Of a stretch of 64,000 bases of DNA, positions 21,255 to 34,605 are shown piece after piece (the stretch's first letter is position 1; every line of letters starts with the position of its first letter). Below the pieces are notes generated by a model. The model was not told the DNA's origin. It did not search any database and saw only the letters and a list, made by a program, of their open reading frames with translations. Origin of the DNA: Agapanthus africanus (taxonomy: Eukaryota > Streptophyta > Magnoliopsida > Asparagales > Amaryllidaceae); assembly GCA_030015575.1 (NCBI GenBank), contig JASDDO010000024.1:40510114-40574113 (forward strand). Direction: 5' to 3'. Both the position numbers and the translations under genes were made by a program.

Positions 21255-22880
21255 AGACCGACTTGCAGGGTCCCAGTGCTCAGGAAACAAGTTTTTTAAT
21301 CCCTGTTGCCTAAGGCTTTATCTTGCAAGTTGAGACAAATCGGGAAGTTCTCGCGGAGACACTGGTTTCTCTGCGGGCCGACGCGAATCAGGAGGCTCTC
21401 ATCAAGGACGCTAGTTTCCCTGAGTTGAGGAGTTTTCCAAGGACACTGGTTTCCCTGGGGTTGAAACGAGTCGAGGTGTTCCTGCAAAGACGCTAGTTTC
21501 TCTGCGGGTCGACGCGAATCGAGGTGTTCTCGTCAAGGACACCGGTTTCCCTGAGTCAAAGTATTTTGCCGAGGATGCTAGTTTCCTCGAAGTTGAAACG
21601 AATCGGAGTATTCTTGCGGAGACACTGGTTTCTCTGCGGGCCGACGCGAATCAGGAGACTCTCATCAAGGACGCTAGTTTCCCTGAATTGAGGTATTTGC
21701 CAGGGACACTGGTTTCCCTGGGGTTGAAACGAATCGATGTATTCCTGCAAAGACGCTAGTTTCTCTGCGGGCCGACGCGAATCAGGATGTTCTCGTCAAG
21801 GACACTGGTTTCTCTGAGTTGAAGGATTTTGCCGAAGACACTGGTTTCTTCGGGGTTGAAACGAATCGGAGTATTCCTGCGGAGACACTGGTTTCTCTGA
21901 GGGCCGACGTGAATCGGGAGGCTCTCATCAAGGACGCTAGTTTTCCTGAATTGAGGTATTTGCCAGGGACACTGGTTTCCCTGGGGTTGAAACGAATCGA
22001 TGTATTCCTGCAAAGACGCTAGTTTCTCTGCGGGTCGACGCGAATCAGGATGTTCTCGTCAAGGACACTGGTTTCCCTGAGTCGAAGGATCTTGCCGAAG
22101 ACACTGGTTTCTTCGGGGTTGAAACGAATCGGAGTATTCCTGCGGAGACACTGGTTTCTCTGAGGGCCGACACGAATCAGGAGGCTCTCATCAAGGACGC
22201 TAGTTTCCCTAAATTGAGTCATTTGCCAAGGACGCTGGTTTCCCTGGGGTTGAAACGAATCGATGTATTCCTGCAAAGACGCTAGTTTCTCTGCGGGTCG
22301 ACACGAATCAGGATGTTCTCGTCAAGGACACTGGTTTCCCTGAGTCGAAGGATCTTGCCGAAGACACTGGTTTCTTCAGGGTTGAAACGAATCGGAGTAT
22401 TCCTGCGGAGACACTGGTTTCTCTGAGGGCCGACGCGAATCAGGAGGCTCTCATCAAGGACACTAGTTTCCCTGAATTGAGTCATTTGCCAAGGACGCTG
22501 GTTTCCCTAGGGTTGAAACGAATCGATGTATTCCTGCAAAGACGCTAGTTTCTCTGCGGGTCGACGCGAATCAGGATGTTCTCGTCAAGGACACTGGTTT
22601 CCCTGAGTCGAAGGATCTTGCCGAAGACACTGGTTTCTTCGGGGTTGAAACGAATCGGAGTATTCCTGCGGAGACACTGGTTTCTCTGAGGGCCGACGCG
22701 AATCAGGAGGCTCTCATCAAGGACGCTAGTTTCCCTGAATTGAGTCATTTGCCAAGGATGCTGGTTTCCCTGGGGTTGAAACGAATCGATGTATTCCTGC
22801 AAAGACGCTAGTTTCTCTGCGGGTCGACGCGAATCAGGATTTTCTCGTCAAGGACACTGGTTTCCCTGAGTCGAAGGATT
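21255..22880. repeat. 263-bp higher-order tandem repeat built of six hairpin subunits
   Basis: The full unit recurs with a period of 263 bp (matching points near 21,756, 22,019, 22,282 and 22,545), with more diverged copies to the left. Each unit divides into six related subunits of about 48, 36, 48, 48, 35 and 48 bp. Each subunit holds an eight-base core, CACTGGTT or CGCTAGTT, between complementary arms. The period is not a multiple of three, so the 85-codon frames that recur in it are not coding. Tandem arrays in the 3' region are typical of Tat/Ogre elements. Confidence 0.92.
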
Positions 22881-23189
22881 TGTGGTGATCTTTCGGGTTT
22901 TATGTAAGTTACCGTCAGAACCGTGAAGCTAGGAATTTGATCTTCGCTTCGTTTGCTGGGACTGCGTCTGTTGCATCAAGACGAATGTCGCGGTTGTCCT
23001 GTTGGTGAACCGTCGAGATTTGGCTTTGCTTTCTGGCGGAGCCTATTGGGAAGGTATGGTTCCGTCTTTGTTTGTGCCCTTGGATTGTATACAGGGATCG
23101 ATGTGATCTCAACTGTAGGGCAAAAGTTTCATTCATTTTTATTGTTTTATTTCCGCGATGCTCTATCATTTCAGCTTTTGATCGCGAAA

Positions 23190-23395
23190 GTCGCGACTGC
23201 CCAATCGTTTCGGCTATTTTTCGCGGTGCCCAATCGTTTCGGCTGTTTATTTTATTTTTACTCGCTGCTTTTTATTGCGAGTTGCCCAATCATTTCGGCT
23301 ATTTTGTATGCATACGTTTTTACTTGCTGCTTTTTTTATTGCAAGTTGCCCCATCATTTCGGCTATTTCGTATGCATGTACGGCCTATTGGCTTT
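23190..23395. repeat. Short imperfect tandem repeat containing TTTCGGCTATTT
   Basis: Four imperfect copies of a segment containing GCCCAATC, then TTTCGGCTATTT, occur in a row, spaced about 40-75 bp apart, interleaved with T-rich runs and TATGCAT. This is part of the nested Tat 3' region. Frames across it (such as one at 23,275-23,634) are not taken as genes. Confidence 0.7.
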
Positions 23396-23545
23396 TTGCC
23401 ATAAACCTGAAATTAGACACCGATTTCGGCATCAGCACCGCTACAACTGGGATATTGCCAGGAGCGAATCATCATCTGCCTCTGTCGATGTCGAACCAAG
23501 GTGGCTTAGCGAACGGGGTTAAGGTCCTATCGACTAAGGCTTTTG

Positions 23546-23722
23546 ACTTCATGAGCCATAAGGGTCTCACAAAGGTATTTCTCCCTACAAGTCGTGAAGA
23601 TCTTGTAGGTGTATTTTCTCCTTTGGAATCGTAAGGATTCCTAAGTGTATGTTCCTCTGTAAGTCATAAGGATCCTACAAGAGGGTTTTCTCCTTGTAAG
23701 TCGAGAGGACTTATAAGGGTTG
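23546..23722. repeat. Five-hairpin block 2
   Basis: This is a paralogue of the block at 21,012. Stems include TACAAG/CTTGTA, GGAA/TTCC and CTTGTAAG/CTTATAAG around loops TCGTGAAGA, TCGTAAGGA and TCGAGAGGA. It ends about 20 bp before the Tekay LTR. Confidence 0.8.
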
Positions 23723-23740
23723 TTCATCATGCGTACATAT

Positions 23741-26700
23741 TGTCACGCCCCGCTTCCCAGAGTACGCTAAGATGGGCACGTGACATAGCCAACCATGCTA
23801 CCTGTGGATAGGAAAAATCTCTCCACAGTCACATTACGGTTGTAGAGATATCAAGAACAGGAAAGTAAACTAAACTATCTAGTACATGTCCATGAGCCAG
23901 AATGAATGAGTCAAGAAATAATGATATGCGGAAGCAAAAGATACAATAATGAAACACCTGGAAAGTAAAACTACATACCGACAGGAACTTCACCGCTCGG
24001 TCTAACAGCGGCAATACTCCTGATCAGTCTGCAACAAAGGTAGAAGGATCTGGGCCATGCAAAACCCAGACGTCAGCGCGTCATAACATTAAGCAACAAT
24101 ATGTAAACAGGGTAGCAAGACATGCAAGTATAATCATAAATAGTAAAGCAGGTGTAAAGCAATCTAAATCAGGGCAGTGATAGGTAGCGTGCAGTGAGTA
24201 AACTAAACTGGTCAGTTGGTTATCTACTCTCAAGTCTTTGAAATCAATTTGATGAATCATCGATGTAACTCAATAGTATCCCGTGCATGCCCGGGACCAC
24301 GGTCTACAGACTCTCGGGCTGAAACCGAGACGTGCTGCTAGGCAGTAAAAGGTAGCAGGTACAGACGAGTGATGTCAGCATCATCACTCCGGGGCTGGCC
24401 TAGCCCGTAAGACTGATCAGAACAGGTATCGAACTGTTGAGTTACAAGTCAGGTTCCATCATTGATTTCCCCATACCCCCAAGTTATGTATGTCAAGTCA
24501 GGTATTCAGTAATCAAGAACTAATGCCAACACAGGATCAGGTAAGAGCAGGTTTGTCTGGATAGACAACAGGAACGGTCCGTGAGGACTACATATCAGGT
24601 TTGTTGGCATTAGACACAAGATCAGGTAACAGGTCGAGCCATGGTACATCAGGTCAAGTCAAGTAGTGTATTTAGGTGTCAGGTCATGTCAAGAGTGTAC
24701 GGTACCATGTCCTATCAAATAGGAAGTGCAACAGGTCATGTCAGGAAGCACAAAATGTTGTGTGGGTGCTCATAATCAACTAGCATAAGCATGGGTATAC
24801 AAACAAGTATGGGTACTAATAGCACAATAAAATGGAACATTGTAATGTGATATGCAATCAGGTACAGATTAAGGCATACAGATGCACAGTTATCGATTAG
24901 GGTTACATTTATAGTTTCAATATTAATTAGGATGCAATTTATTAAACATGGAGTGTTAATATCACAGTATTATGTAGTAATGTGATCTATGGATGCAATT
25001 ATATGTATCTTAAATGCGATGGATGCAAACGGGTATCCGAAAAGTTATAAAACTATAAAATGGTAATATGGGATGTACAACTAAGCAATATTTGATATAA
25101 ATATTGATATAATAATATTAATATGGATAGCATATTCAAAGCGATTAATAACTATAAAAGTGGTATTGATTAACCATGCACAAGAAAGTTCCGTTCAGAA
25201 ATTCAGCGTCACCCTGATTTGTAAAATAGCTTAAAAATAACAAACGTTCTCCAAAAGGGACGTGTCTTATACCAAAACAAAGATAATTCAATAAGGTTTT
25301 CATTTTTATAAGTACAAGTATCTCAGGTTATCCCTACAAAAAGCTATGAACATTCGAAGTTGAAAGTTTGCTGCTGGAATTTCCCTGGACAGTAGTTTAG
25401 AGACATATTCATTTGCATTTTACGTTATTTAAACAATTTATTTTGTAAGTAAATATTTCATAGAGTTATAGTACTCTGAGTTAGCTTCGCAACGAACTAA
25501 AGAACGTATACTAATGATTTTTCTATGATTTATAATGAATTTTATAAGGTAAGGTGTACAGTAAATTTCAGATTTGTCGTATCCGCTTTGTGATGATGTT
25601 TCATGCGTAAACTATAATATTTTCAAATGTATAACATTATAAAATGCAGATTATAAACTAATTAAAGATAATAATAAGAAATATTACGACAATATATATT
25701 TTAAATGATATGGATGCAGTATAATGTAAACTAGTATGTCACAAGATAAGTTTTCATGATCTAGATTTAAAATGGTATAAACGGATGCAAACGGAACATC
25801 GAAACGTTATAAAATTAAACATGGGGTACTAGATTTAAACTATAGGTATGGTATTTATTTAAATAGGTATAAAATGAATTATATAGCATGTAGCAAGATT
25901 AACTTGCCTAGACGGAACAAGAACGGATGTGTACGGAACGTCCTTCGTCGGCAAAATGTCGCGACGCGCGCACGGTACACGGAACGGTTCCAAACAACGC
26001 ACGAGGGTGATCACGCAAGTTAGGTACGTTCGGTGGATCACTCGAATCGTCAGCGACGAGCACGGCTCCGGCGGTGATCACCGGAATCAAGAAACAAGAT
26101 CAAGAAAAAGAAAGAAGAAAGAAGAAGAAGAAGAGGCTATGTATTAAATAAGGAAAGAAAAATTAAATAAATAAAATATATATAAATATATATATGCAGA
26201 GGAGAGAGAGAGAGAGAGAAAGGAGTTGTTAGTTTGTTAGGAAATTAGATTTAAAATTTTAAAAGATTTTTAGATTTAAAATTTTAGATAAGAGGTTTCA
26301 GTTTTCCTAAAGAAATCGTATGAAAATATTTAAACTAAATTTTAAAATTAAATAAATTGAATTTTGGCGGGATACCAAAATATTTCAAAACGCGCCCGGG
26401 TCAGGTCTAAAACTTCAGATTTAAAATACGAAAAATATGTGCGACTTTCAAAATTCAAAATGAATGCTCAGATAACGAAAATGCATACCCCTAAGAACGG
26501 ATGCACGTACATACGCGTAGCCATCCAAACATGTCCGTTTCACTGAACGGGACGAGAAAAAGATGCGCGGATGCTACCACGGGGTTAGGGGTATCATGCA
26601 GTCTATGAAATGCAATTTTAAATTATTTTACATGACCTAAAATGTTATATGGTATAATGCCAGTATGCAGTATACATGAGATGCACGTGTCTATGTAACA

Positions 26701-26871
26701 AGTCAGGGTAATCTATAAATATGAATCAAACAGCTTCAAGCAAGCGGGTCGGGTCGAATGCAATGTAAAATGTAAAATACTATTCGCACCCAAAACACGA
26801 TAAATCAGGAAAATACCACAATTAAGGAAATACGAGAACTGGAATTGGTATAAATGAACTAGGGTGTTACA
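23741..26871 (-). repeat. Tekay LTR D (long type, 3.1 kb)
   Basis: The plus strand starts TGTCACGCCCCGCTTCCC and ends GGGTGTTACA, so it is the 3' LTR of the minus-strand copy to its right. It shares the middle segment, including the CGTCGCGAC-type motif around 25,950, with LTR C at 43,562. It belongs to the long-LTR form. Confidence 0.88.
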
Positions 26872-29800
26872 TTATACCCAACTACAAAAGAATTTCGTCC
26901 TCGAAATTCCAAGAATAAGAAAGGATAAATAATCAACAAACTACAAGAATAGATGTGGAAACTTCTGTCGGATTTCATCTTCTCGTTCCCAAGAGGGTTC
27001 TCCATGCAAGCGATTACTCCAAGAAACAAGCACAAGAGGGATAACTTTGTTCATAAGAACATTTTCTCTTCGATCCACAATTTACATCGGTCGCTCCTCA
27101 AAAGTTAAATCTTCTCGTACAGTCTGCTCCGAAAGATCCAATACATGTATTTCATCTCGAGCATACCTACGGGGTTGAGATACAAGAAACACGTCATGAA
27201 CATTCTCCAAAGATTGCGGTAACACCAAACGATACGCCACTTCTCCAATACGCTCCAAAATTTTAAAAGGTCCAACGAATCGAGGACTAAACTTTCCTCG
27301 ACTTCCGTAACGGATCCCCCTCTAGTCGGTGACATCTTCAAGAATACTAAATCACCCACAGCGAACTCTAGAGGTTCTCTCGACGTATCAGCCCAACTCT
27401 TCTGTCGGTCTTATGCTGCCTTCACATGATTCCGGATAGTGTTAACCTTCTCAACTGTTTGCACGACCAAATCCGGTCCCAACAATCTTCGTTCTCCAAC
27501 ATCGTCCCAACAAACAGGTGAACGGCACTTGCGACCATATAATGCTTCGAATGGAGCCATCTGAATAGTCATCTGAAACCAAGTATAGATGATCCTCCCA
27601 TGAACCGTTGAAGTCTAACTTGCAAGCTCTCAACATGTCTTCATGAGTTTGAATTGTTCTCTCCGACTGGCCATCTGTTTGAGGATGATAAGCTGTGCTA
27701 AACTTCCATCGAGTCCCCAAACTTTCCTGTAAGCTCCTCCACAAGTGTGATAATCGGGTGTCATGGTCGGACACGATGCTCACAAGTACTCCATGCAATC
27801 TCACAATCTCCTGCATGTACCGTTCTGCTGACGCTTCCGTTGACTGACCAACTCGAAACGGTATGAAGTGAGCTGCCCTGGTCAATCGATCAACAATCAC
27901 CCAAACTGCATTGTTGCCTTTTGGACTCCGCGGTAGAGCTGCCACAAAATCCATGGTCATATGTTCCCACTTCCACTGAGGAATCGGAAGTGGTTGCAAT
28001 AAACCAGCAATCCTTGATGTTCAGCTTTAACTTGCTGACACACCAAGCACTTTTCCACAAAGCGGGCAATCTCCTGTTTCACGCCTTCCCACCAGAAATG
28101 CTGTCGTATATCTCGGTACATCTTCGTGCCTCCTGGATGTACGGATTATGCTGAACTGTGCGCCTCCTTCATAAGTTTTTCACTAATATCTCCCTTTAGC
28201 ACACACAAGCGGCTACCATATCGCAACGAACCATCTTCATGGATCAATAAGTCTGTTCGAAGTCCAGCTTCAACCTGTTCTCGAAACTTTTGCAATCTAG
28301 GGTCCTGCAATTGCGTTGCTTTAATATTCTCGATCAACGACGACTGTACTTGCAGCTGCAACAACTGTCCCGAAGAATGCGGTAGCACAACTTCCAAATC
28401 GAATCTCCAAAAGTCTTCAATAGGTTTCTTCTGTGCAATCAACATCTGAATTGCTGGCCACCGACTAAGTGCATCCGGCACAACATTAACTTTCCCCGGA
28501 TGGTATTCAAGATCAAGGTCGTCGTCAGCCATCAGCTCCAACCACCTACACTGCCTCTTATTAAGCTCCTTCTGTGTGAACACATACTCCAGGATTTTGT
28601 GATCGGTGAATACTTCGACCCTTTCGCCCAGTAAGTAGTGTCTCCAAATCTTCAAAACGAACATCACAGCTGCTAGCTCCAAGTCAGGAGTTGGGTAGCC
28701 CTTCTCATGGGTCTTCAACTGTCTCGATGCGTAAGCTATAATCTTCCTATACTGCATCAAAACAGATCCCAAACCTTTCCCAGATGCGTTGCTGTGAATC
28801 ACCAATCCTCCGGAACTGTCTGGCACGGTTAAACAAGAGCGGTTATCAACCTTTGCTTCAACACCTCAAAAGCTGACACACACTTATCCGTCTGTACAAA
28901 TGGTACCTCCTTGTGCGTAAGCTTGGTCAAGGCTCAGCCAAACGAGCAACATTCTCCACGAACCTTCTGTAGTATCCTGCAAGTCTAAGAAACTTCTGAT
29001 CTTTACAACGTTCTTCGGAATCAGCCAGTCTTGAACTGCTGCAATCTTCCCTGGGTAAACGGCGATTCCATCTCTAGCTACGACATGTCCCAAAACTTTA
29101 CTTCTTCAAGCCAAAACTTGCACTTGCTCATCTTAGCATATAATCTTTCTTGCCTCAGTGTCTGCAGTGCGATCTTCAAGTGTTCTGCATGCTCTTCAAT
29201 GCTCCTCGAGTAGACCAGAATATCCTCAGCGAACACCACTATAAACTGGTCCAAGAACGGTGAAGGATTCCGTTCATCAAGTCCATAAATATCGCCGATG
29301 CATTCGTGACTCCGAATGGCATCACTAAATACTTGTAATGTCCATACCAAGTTCAAAACGCAGTCTTACAAATATCTTCTGATTTAACTCGGACCTGATG
29401 ATATCCGGACCGCAAATCCAGCTTCGAGAATACCCTCGTGCCACTAAGCTGCTCGAACAATTCGCCAATGCGAGGGATCGGGTACTTGTTCTTAATAGTC
29501 ACCCGGTTTAATTGTCGATAATCGATGCACATCCTCTTTGTGCCATCTTTCTTCTTGACTAGAAGAACTGGAGCTCCCCAAGGTGAATTGCGCGAATTCA
29601 ACCCTTCTCTAGCAATTCGGTAACCTGCTTCTTTACTTCTTCCAACTCCACTGATGCCATTGGATAATACGCCTTTGAGATTGGCGCTGCACCAGGAACA
29701 AGATCAATCGCAAACTCCACATCTCGTTTGCGGTAACCCAAGATGTCCTCGAACACGTCCATGAACTTTCGTAATATAGCCGGCGCTTCTTCCTTAATAA

Positions 29801-30490
29801 CTTCCATCGACGAAAGAACACTGTTTGTCGGCCTAGCCCTAAATTCGACTGGCCCGACCGAACTACTTCCTCCATCAAAACAAACTCCGGATGTCTGGGA
29901 ATCTGGAAGTTCGCTTTCCTTGCTCTACAATCACTGTGAGCGTGGAAGGTGCCAAGAAAAATCCATTCCCAAGACCACAACAAATAAGGAGTGCACCAGA
30001 ATTGAATAATTCCAATGCGGAAAGATAAGAACAAGTAGGATACCAAGATGACTTCATCCGAAATCAAGATACTGAAGAGGATTAAGCACGGTAAATAGGG
30101 TTCAAGCTGGTAATAAAACAATAACTGGTAAGCAATGAAACCGAGAGAAGCAAGGTAGTATAACGATCATGGAATAAGGAAGTGAATCAAGACCAGGACT
30201 CCAAGTTACTTAAATAGAGTACCGCATTGTAACCATGCTGCAGTTCATGGGTACAATTACATAACTCCACTCAAGTCGTCCAAATCCTAGTATTAGAATC
30301 AAGAATAAGGAGAGACAATAGAAAACCAAAAGTGATTCAAGTCGAGATGCAAAGTGGTTTGCATATCGTCAAGGCGAAGGATAAAAGAAGGATATGATTC
30401 AAGAATCACAATAATCAAGATGGCAGGATATGTTCCTAATCACGAGTATTCTGATTCGTGTATTGGGTCCAATACCCAACTACAAAAGAA
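26872..30490 (-). mobile_element. Degenerate Tekay internal region (minus)
   Basis: On the minus strand the order is the 5' untranslated segment (about 30,490-30,200), a shortened gag and protease area, RT ([17 protein letters not shown]), RNase H ([16 protein letters not shown]), then integrase ([25 protein letters not shown]) and the 3' tail joining LTR D. It is clearly old, with many breaks (ten or more), and has no 5' LTR. Its style of decay resembles that of the plus-strand copy at 41.5-43.5 kb. Confidence 0.82.
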
Positions 30491-30532
30491 TCAAACCCGA
30501 TTAACCTGGTGCATCTTTGTGCCTCCTGGATG

Positions 30533-30974
30533 TACCAGAGGCGTGTGGACGAAGCCGCCATGCTTGGAGTGATACGGGGAATGCTGGAGAATCAAAAGAG
30601 GCAGACCGAGCTGATCCAGCAGCAAGCTGAATCGTTTCAGGAAGGTTTACAGATCGTTCAGCAGTCTATGAACAATGTTGGAGCTAAACCAGTTGACCGA
30701 GTAGGGACCGTGGCAGATTTCAGGCGTTTGGGTCCGTCTGCATTTACTGATTCAAAATATAGATCAAGGCTAAAACTCCAAGTTACTTAAATAGAATGCC
30801 GCATTGTAACTATGCCGCGGTATCATAGCCACAATTACGTAACTCCACCCAAGTCGCCTAAGTCCTAGAGATGACAAGGAATCAGGTTTTCGAGTCGATA
30901 TGCAAAAGGAAGTTTACACATCGTAAAAGATATAATCAGGAAGAATGTGATTCAAGAATGGTAAAACGGCAAGG
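30533..30974. repeat. Left arm of a 441-bp inverted repeat
   Basis: This arm joins the start of Tekay gag (plus orientation, to about 30,750) to the Tekay 5' untranslated segment in reverse orientation. Its reverse complement occurs at 41,031-41,471 with about four substitutions and one single-base length difference. Confidence 0.9.
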
Positions 30975-32401
30975 TGAAGCCGGACTACGAACAGATTTAT
31001 TGATCCACGAAGATGGTTCGTTGAGGTATGGTAGCCGTTTGTGTGTGCCAAAGGGAGATATTCGTGAAGAGCTTATGAAAGAAGCACACAGTTCAGCTTA
31101 TTCTGAACATCCAGGAGGCACAAAGATGTACCGAGATATTCGACAGCATTTCCGGTGGGAAGGCATGAAACTGGAGATTGTTCGCTTTGTGGCAAAGTGC
31201 TTGGTGTGTCAGTAAATTAAGGCTGAACACCAAAGGGTTGCTGGTTTATTGCAACCACTTCCGATTCCTCAGTGGAAGTGGGAACATATAACCATGGATT
31301 TCGTGACGGCTTTACCGCGGAGTCCAAAAGGCAATAATGCGGTATGGGTGATTGTTGATCGATTGACCAAGGCAGCTCACTTTATCCCTTTTCGGGTTGG
31401 TCAATCAACTGAGACTTTGGCGGAGCGGTACATGCAGGAGATTGTAAGATTACATGGAGTACCGGTGAGCATCGTATCCGATCGGGACACTCGGTTCTTA
31501 TCACACTTCTGGAGGAGTTTACAGGAGAGTTTGGAGACTCGATTGAAGTTTAGCACAGCTTATCATCCTCAAACTGATGGTCAGTCGGAGAGAACGATCC
31601 AAACTCTTGAAGATATGTTGAGATCATGCATGTTGGACTTCAAGGGTTCTTGGAAGGATCATCTACATTTGGTGGAGTTTTCTTACAACAACAGTTTCCA
31701 GGCAACTATTCAGATGGCTCCATTTGAAGCTTTGTATGGTCGTAAATGCCGTTCACTTGTTTGCTGGGACGATGTCGGTGAACAAAGATTGTTGGGACCA
31801 GATTTGGCGGTGCAGACAGTTGAGAAAGTTAACACCATCAGAAATCATATGAAGGCAGCTCAAGACAGACAGAAGAGTTGGGCGGATACGTCGAGAAGAC
31901 CTCTAGAGTTCACCGTGGGTGATTTGGTATTCTTGAAGATATCACCGACTAGAGGGGTGATTCTCTTTGGAAGTCGAGGAAAGCTCAGTCCTCGATTTGT
32001 TGGACCCTTTGAGATCTTGGAGCGTGTTGGTGAGGTAGCGTATCGTTTGGCGTTACCGCAGTCCTTGGCGAATGTGCACGATGTGTTTCACGTATCTCAA
32101 CTCCGTAAGTATGTTTGGGATGAAACGCATGTACTGGATCATTCGGAGCTGACGGTACGAGAAGACTTGACTTTTGAGGAGCGACCGGTTGAAATTGTGG
32201 ATCGAAGGGAAAAGGTTCTTAAGAACAAGGTTATCCCTCTTGTACTTGTTTCTTGGGGTAATCGCTCACATGGAGAGTCACTTGGGAGCGGGAAGATGAA
32301 ATCCGGCAGAAGTTCCCTCATCTTTTCTTGTAGTTGGTTGGTCGTCTATCTTTTGCGTTCTTGGAATTTCGAGGACGAAATTCTTTTGTAGTTGGGTATA
32401 A
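30975..32401 (+). mobile_element. Partial Tekay internal region (integrase and tail)
   Basis: The sequence begins inside pol, near the integrase zinc-finger region, and runs to the end of the internal region, meeting LTR A directly. It is nearly identical to the same part of the central copy (37,690-39,103), so the duplication is recent. It carries the integrase core ([25 protein letters not shown]) and the chromodomain-like tail. Confidence 0.85.
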
Positions 32402-32942
32402 TGTAACAATCGAGCCCAATGCTACTAGTTTCTGTTACCGTATGTTGGTGTATGGTATTTATTTTCATTGATCTTAATTGACTGTTGCTAGTTATAAATT
32501 TACCCTGACAATTCTAATGCTGCATATAACAATTTAAGTCATCTAAAATAAATTAAAAATATCTGACATGGCCTGCTTGACATTCCTAACCCTGTGGTAG
32601 CGTCCTTGCATCGTGCTCTCGTCCCGTTCAGTGAAACGGACGTGTTTGGACGGCTACATGCTAAATAATATTTACATATATATTGATGACACCCTAAACC
32701 TGCAGTTTAACTTTAGTACTATAATTTCCCATTTTCGTGTTCACTGTTGTTATATATCATTTTATTCTCCCAAGCTTGGAACCTACCGTTTGCAATTACT
32801 GTATTGAACCTAATAACCGCATTTACAAGTTTTAATCACACTTTCACTAATGACATAGCCTATGGCACTTTCTCTATAGTTTACTTCATTCGGACACTCG
32901 TGTACATTTAACCCGTATTAGCTGTGATTTCATCCATTGAAC

Positions 32943-32996
<54 letters not shown>

Positions 32997-34229
32997 TTGC
33001 ATCCATAAAATTCTTAAACTTGTTAACATGATTTAACGGCCCTAACTGTCATATTGTATTCCTATAATGTTGATAACACCTCTGAAACACAATTGATAAC
33101 TGTGCTGCTAATTAATTGAAGCTTTTTTATTATTTAACTCGTTGCTTAAAGTTATGTTGTTGATGACCATGCTTGCTTATGTAACTGAGTATGAGCACAC
33201 CCATGATATCGTTTACATCTTGACCTGACTTGCTACATACATATTGATTGACCCGACATGGTACCATATACTTCTTGACTTGACCTGATGTACCATGACT
33301 TGACTCGATACCTGATCTTGTGTCTAATGCCAATAAACCTGACATGTAGTCCTCACGGACCGTTCCTGTTGTCTATCCAGACAAACCTGCTTACCTGATC
33401 CTGTGTTGGCATTAGTTCTTGATTACGGGATACCTGACTTGACATACACATATAACTTGGGGGTATGGGGAAATCAAAGGTGAAACCTGACTTGTAACTC
33501 AACAGTTCGCTACTTGTTCTGATCAGTTTTAGAGGCTAAGCCAGCCTTGGAATGATGCTGCTGACATCATTCATCTGTACACATTCCTGTTTAGTACCTA
33601 GCGGCATGTCTCGGTTTCAGCCCGAGAATCGAGGCCGTGGTCCCGGGTATGCACGGGATACTATTGAGTTACATCGATGATTCACCAATTTGATTTCAAA
33701 GACTTTAGAACAGAAAACCTGATAGAACAGTCTAGTTTACCCACTGCACGCTACCCTGCACTGCCCTGATTTATCTTACTGTTGCCCTTGCTTTATTCAC
33801 GTTTATATTGCATTGCCTGTTACAATGTTTATATGTTATTACTTGATGACATGACGCGCTGACGTCTGGGTTTTGCATGGCCCAGATTCTGTACCGCTGT
33901 TGCAGTCCGAGCAGGAGTACTTCAGCCAACAGGCTGAGCTGTGAGTGTCAGCAATAGTTAGCTTTTCTTTCCTGCATTTTATTCCTGATGTGAGCCCGCA
34001 TTATGGGACGTACATTCCAGTTATTTTGTATTGGATCTTTCGCTTCCGCATTTTATTATTCTTGACTCATGTTATCTTGGATTATGGACATGTTTTAGAT
34101 AGTTTTATTTTGTTCTTGATATCTCTACAGCCGTAATGTGACTGTGGATGGATACTTCCTACCCACAGGTAGCATGGTTGGCTATGTCACGTGCCCATTT
34201 TAGCGTACTCTGGGAAACGGGGCGTGACA
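32402..34229 (+). repeat. Tekay LTR A (short type, 1.8 kb)
   Basis: It starts TGTAACAATCGAGCCC and ends GGGGCGTGACA. It shares both outer parts with LTRs C and D but not their middle 1.3-1.5 kb. Confidence 0.92.
32945..32994. repeat. (AT)n microsatellite in LTR A
   Basis: A pure AT run of about 50 bases. The matching run in LTR B (39,647-39,684) is about 38 bases, a quick-changing length difference between the two LTRs. Confidence 0.95.
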
Positions 34230-34238
34230 TGGTTCTTT

Positions 34239-34250
34239 TGGTATCAGAGC
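34239..34250 (+). other. Primer-binding site, initiator-methionine tRNA type
   Basis: TGGTATCAGAGC lies nine bases after LTR A and again after LTR B. It is complementary to the 3' end of plant initiator tRNA-Met and is the usual primer site of chromoviruses. Confidence 0.9.
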
Positions 34251-34605
34251 CATAGGTTAGTCGGGTTGATTCTTTTTGTAGTTGGGTATTATACCCAATA
34301 CACGAATCAGAATACCCGTGTTTAGGAAACATGTCCTGCCACCTTGCCGTTTTACCATTCTTGAATCACATTCTTCCTGATTATATCTTTTACGATGTGC
34401 AAACTTCCTTTGCATATCGACTCGAAAACCTGATTCCTTGTCATCTCTAGGACTTAGGCGACTTAGGTGGAGTTACGTAATTGTGGCTATGATACCGCGG
34501 CATAGTTACAATGCGGAACTCTATTTAAGTAACTTGGAGTTTTAGCCTTGATCTATATTTTGAATCTATCATCATGCTAATGTTGGGTGTTTTGATTTCA
34601 GGAAT

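Noticed and set aside
21756-22802. Recurring 85-codon frames on the minus strand (EYIDSFQPQGNQ type)
   Set aside because: They repeat every 263 bp, which is not a multiple of three, so they restart in each repeat unit. They are shadows of the tandem array.
21255-22880. CRISPR-like look of a regular array
   Set aside because: There are no unique spacers between constant repeats; the whole unit is repeated. The context is a plant retrotransposon.
23275-23634. 119-codon frame with hydrophobic stretches in the Tat 3' region
   Set aside because: It crosses an imperfect tandem repeat and a hairpin block, and its hydrophobic look comes from T-rich sequence.
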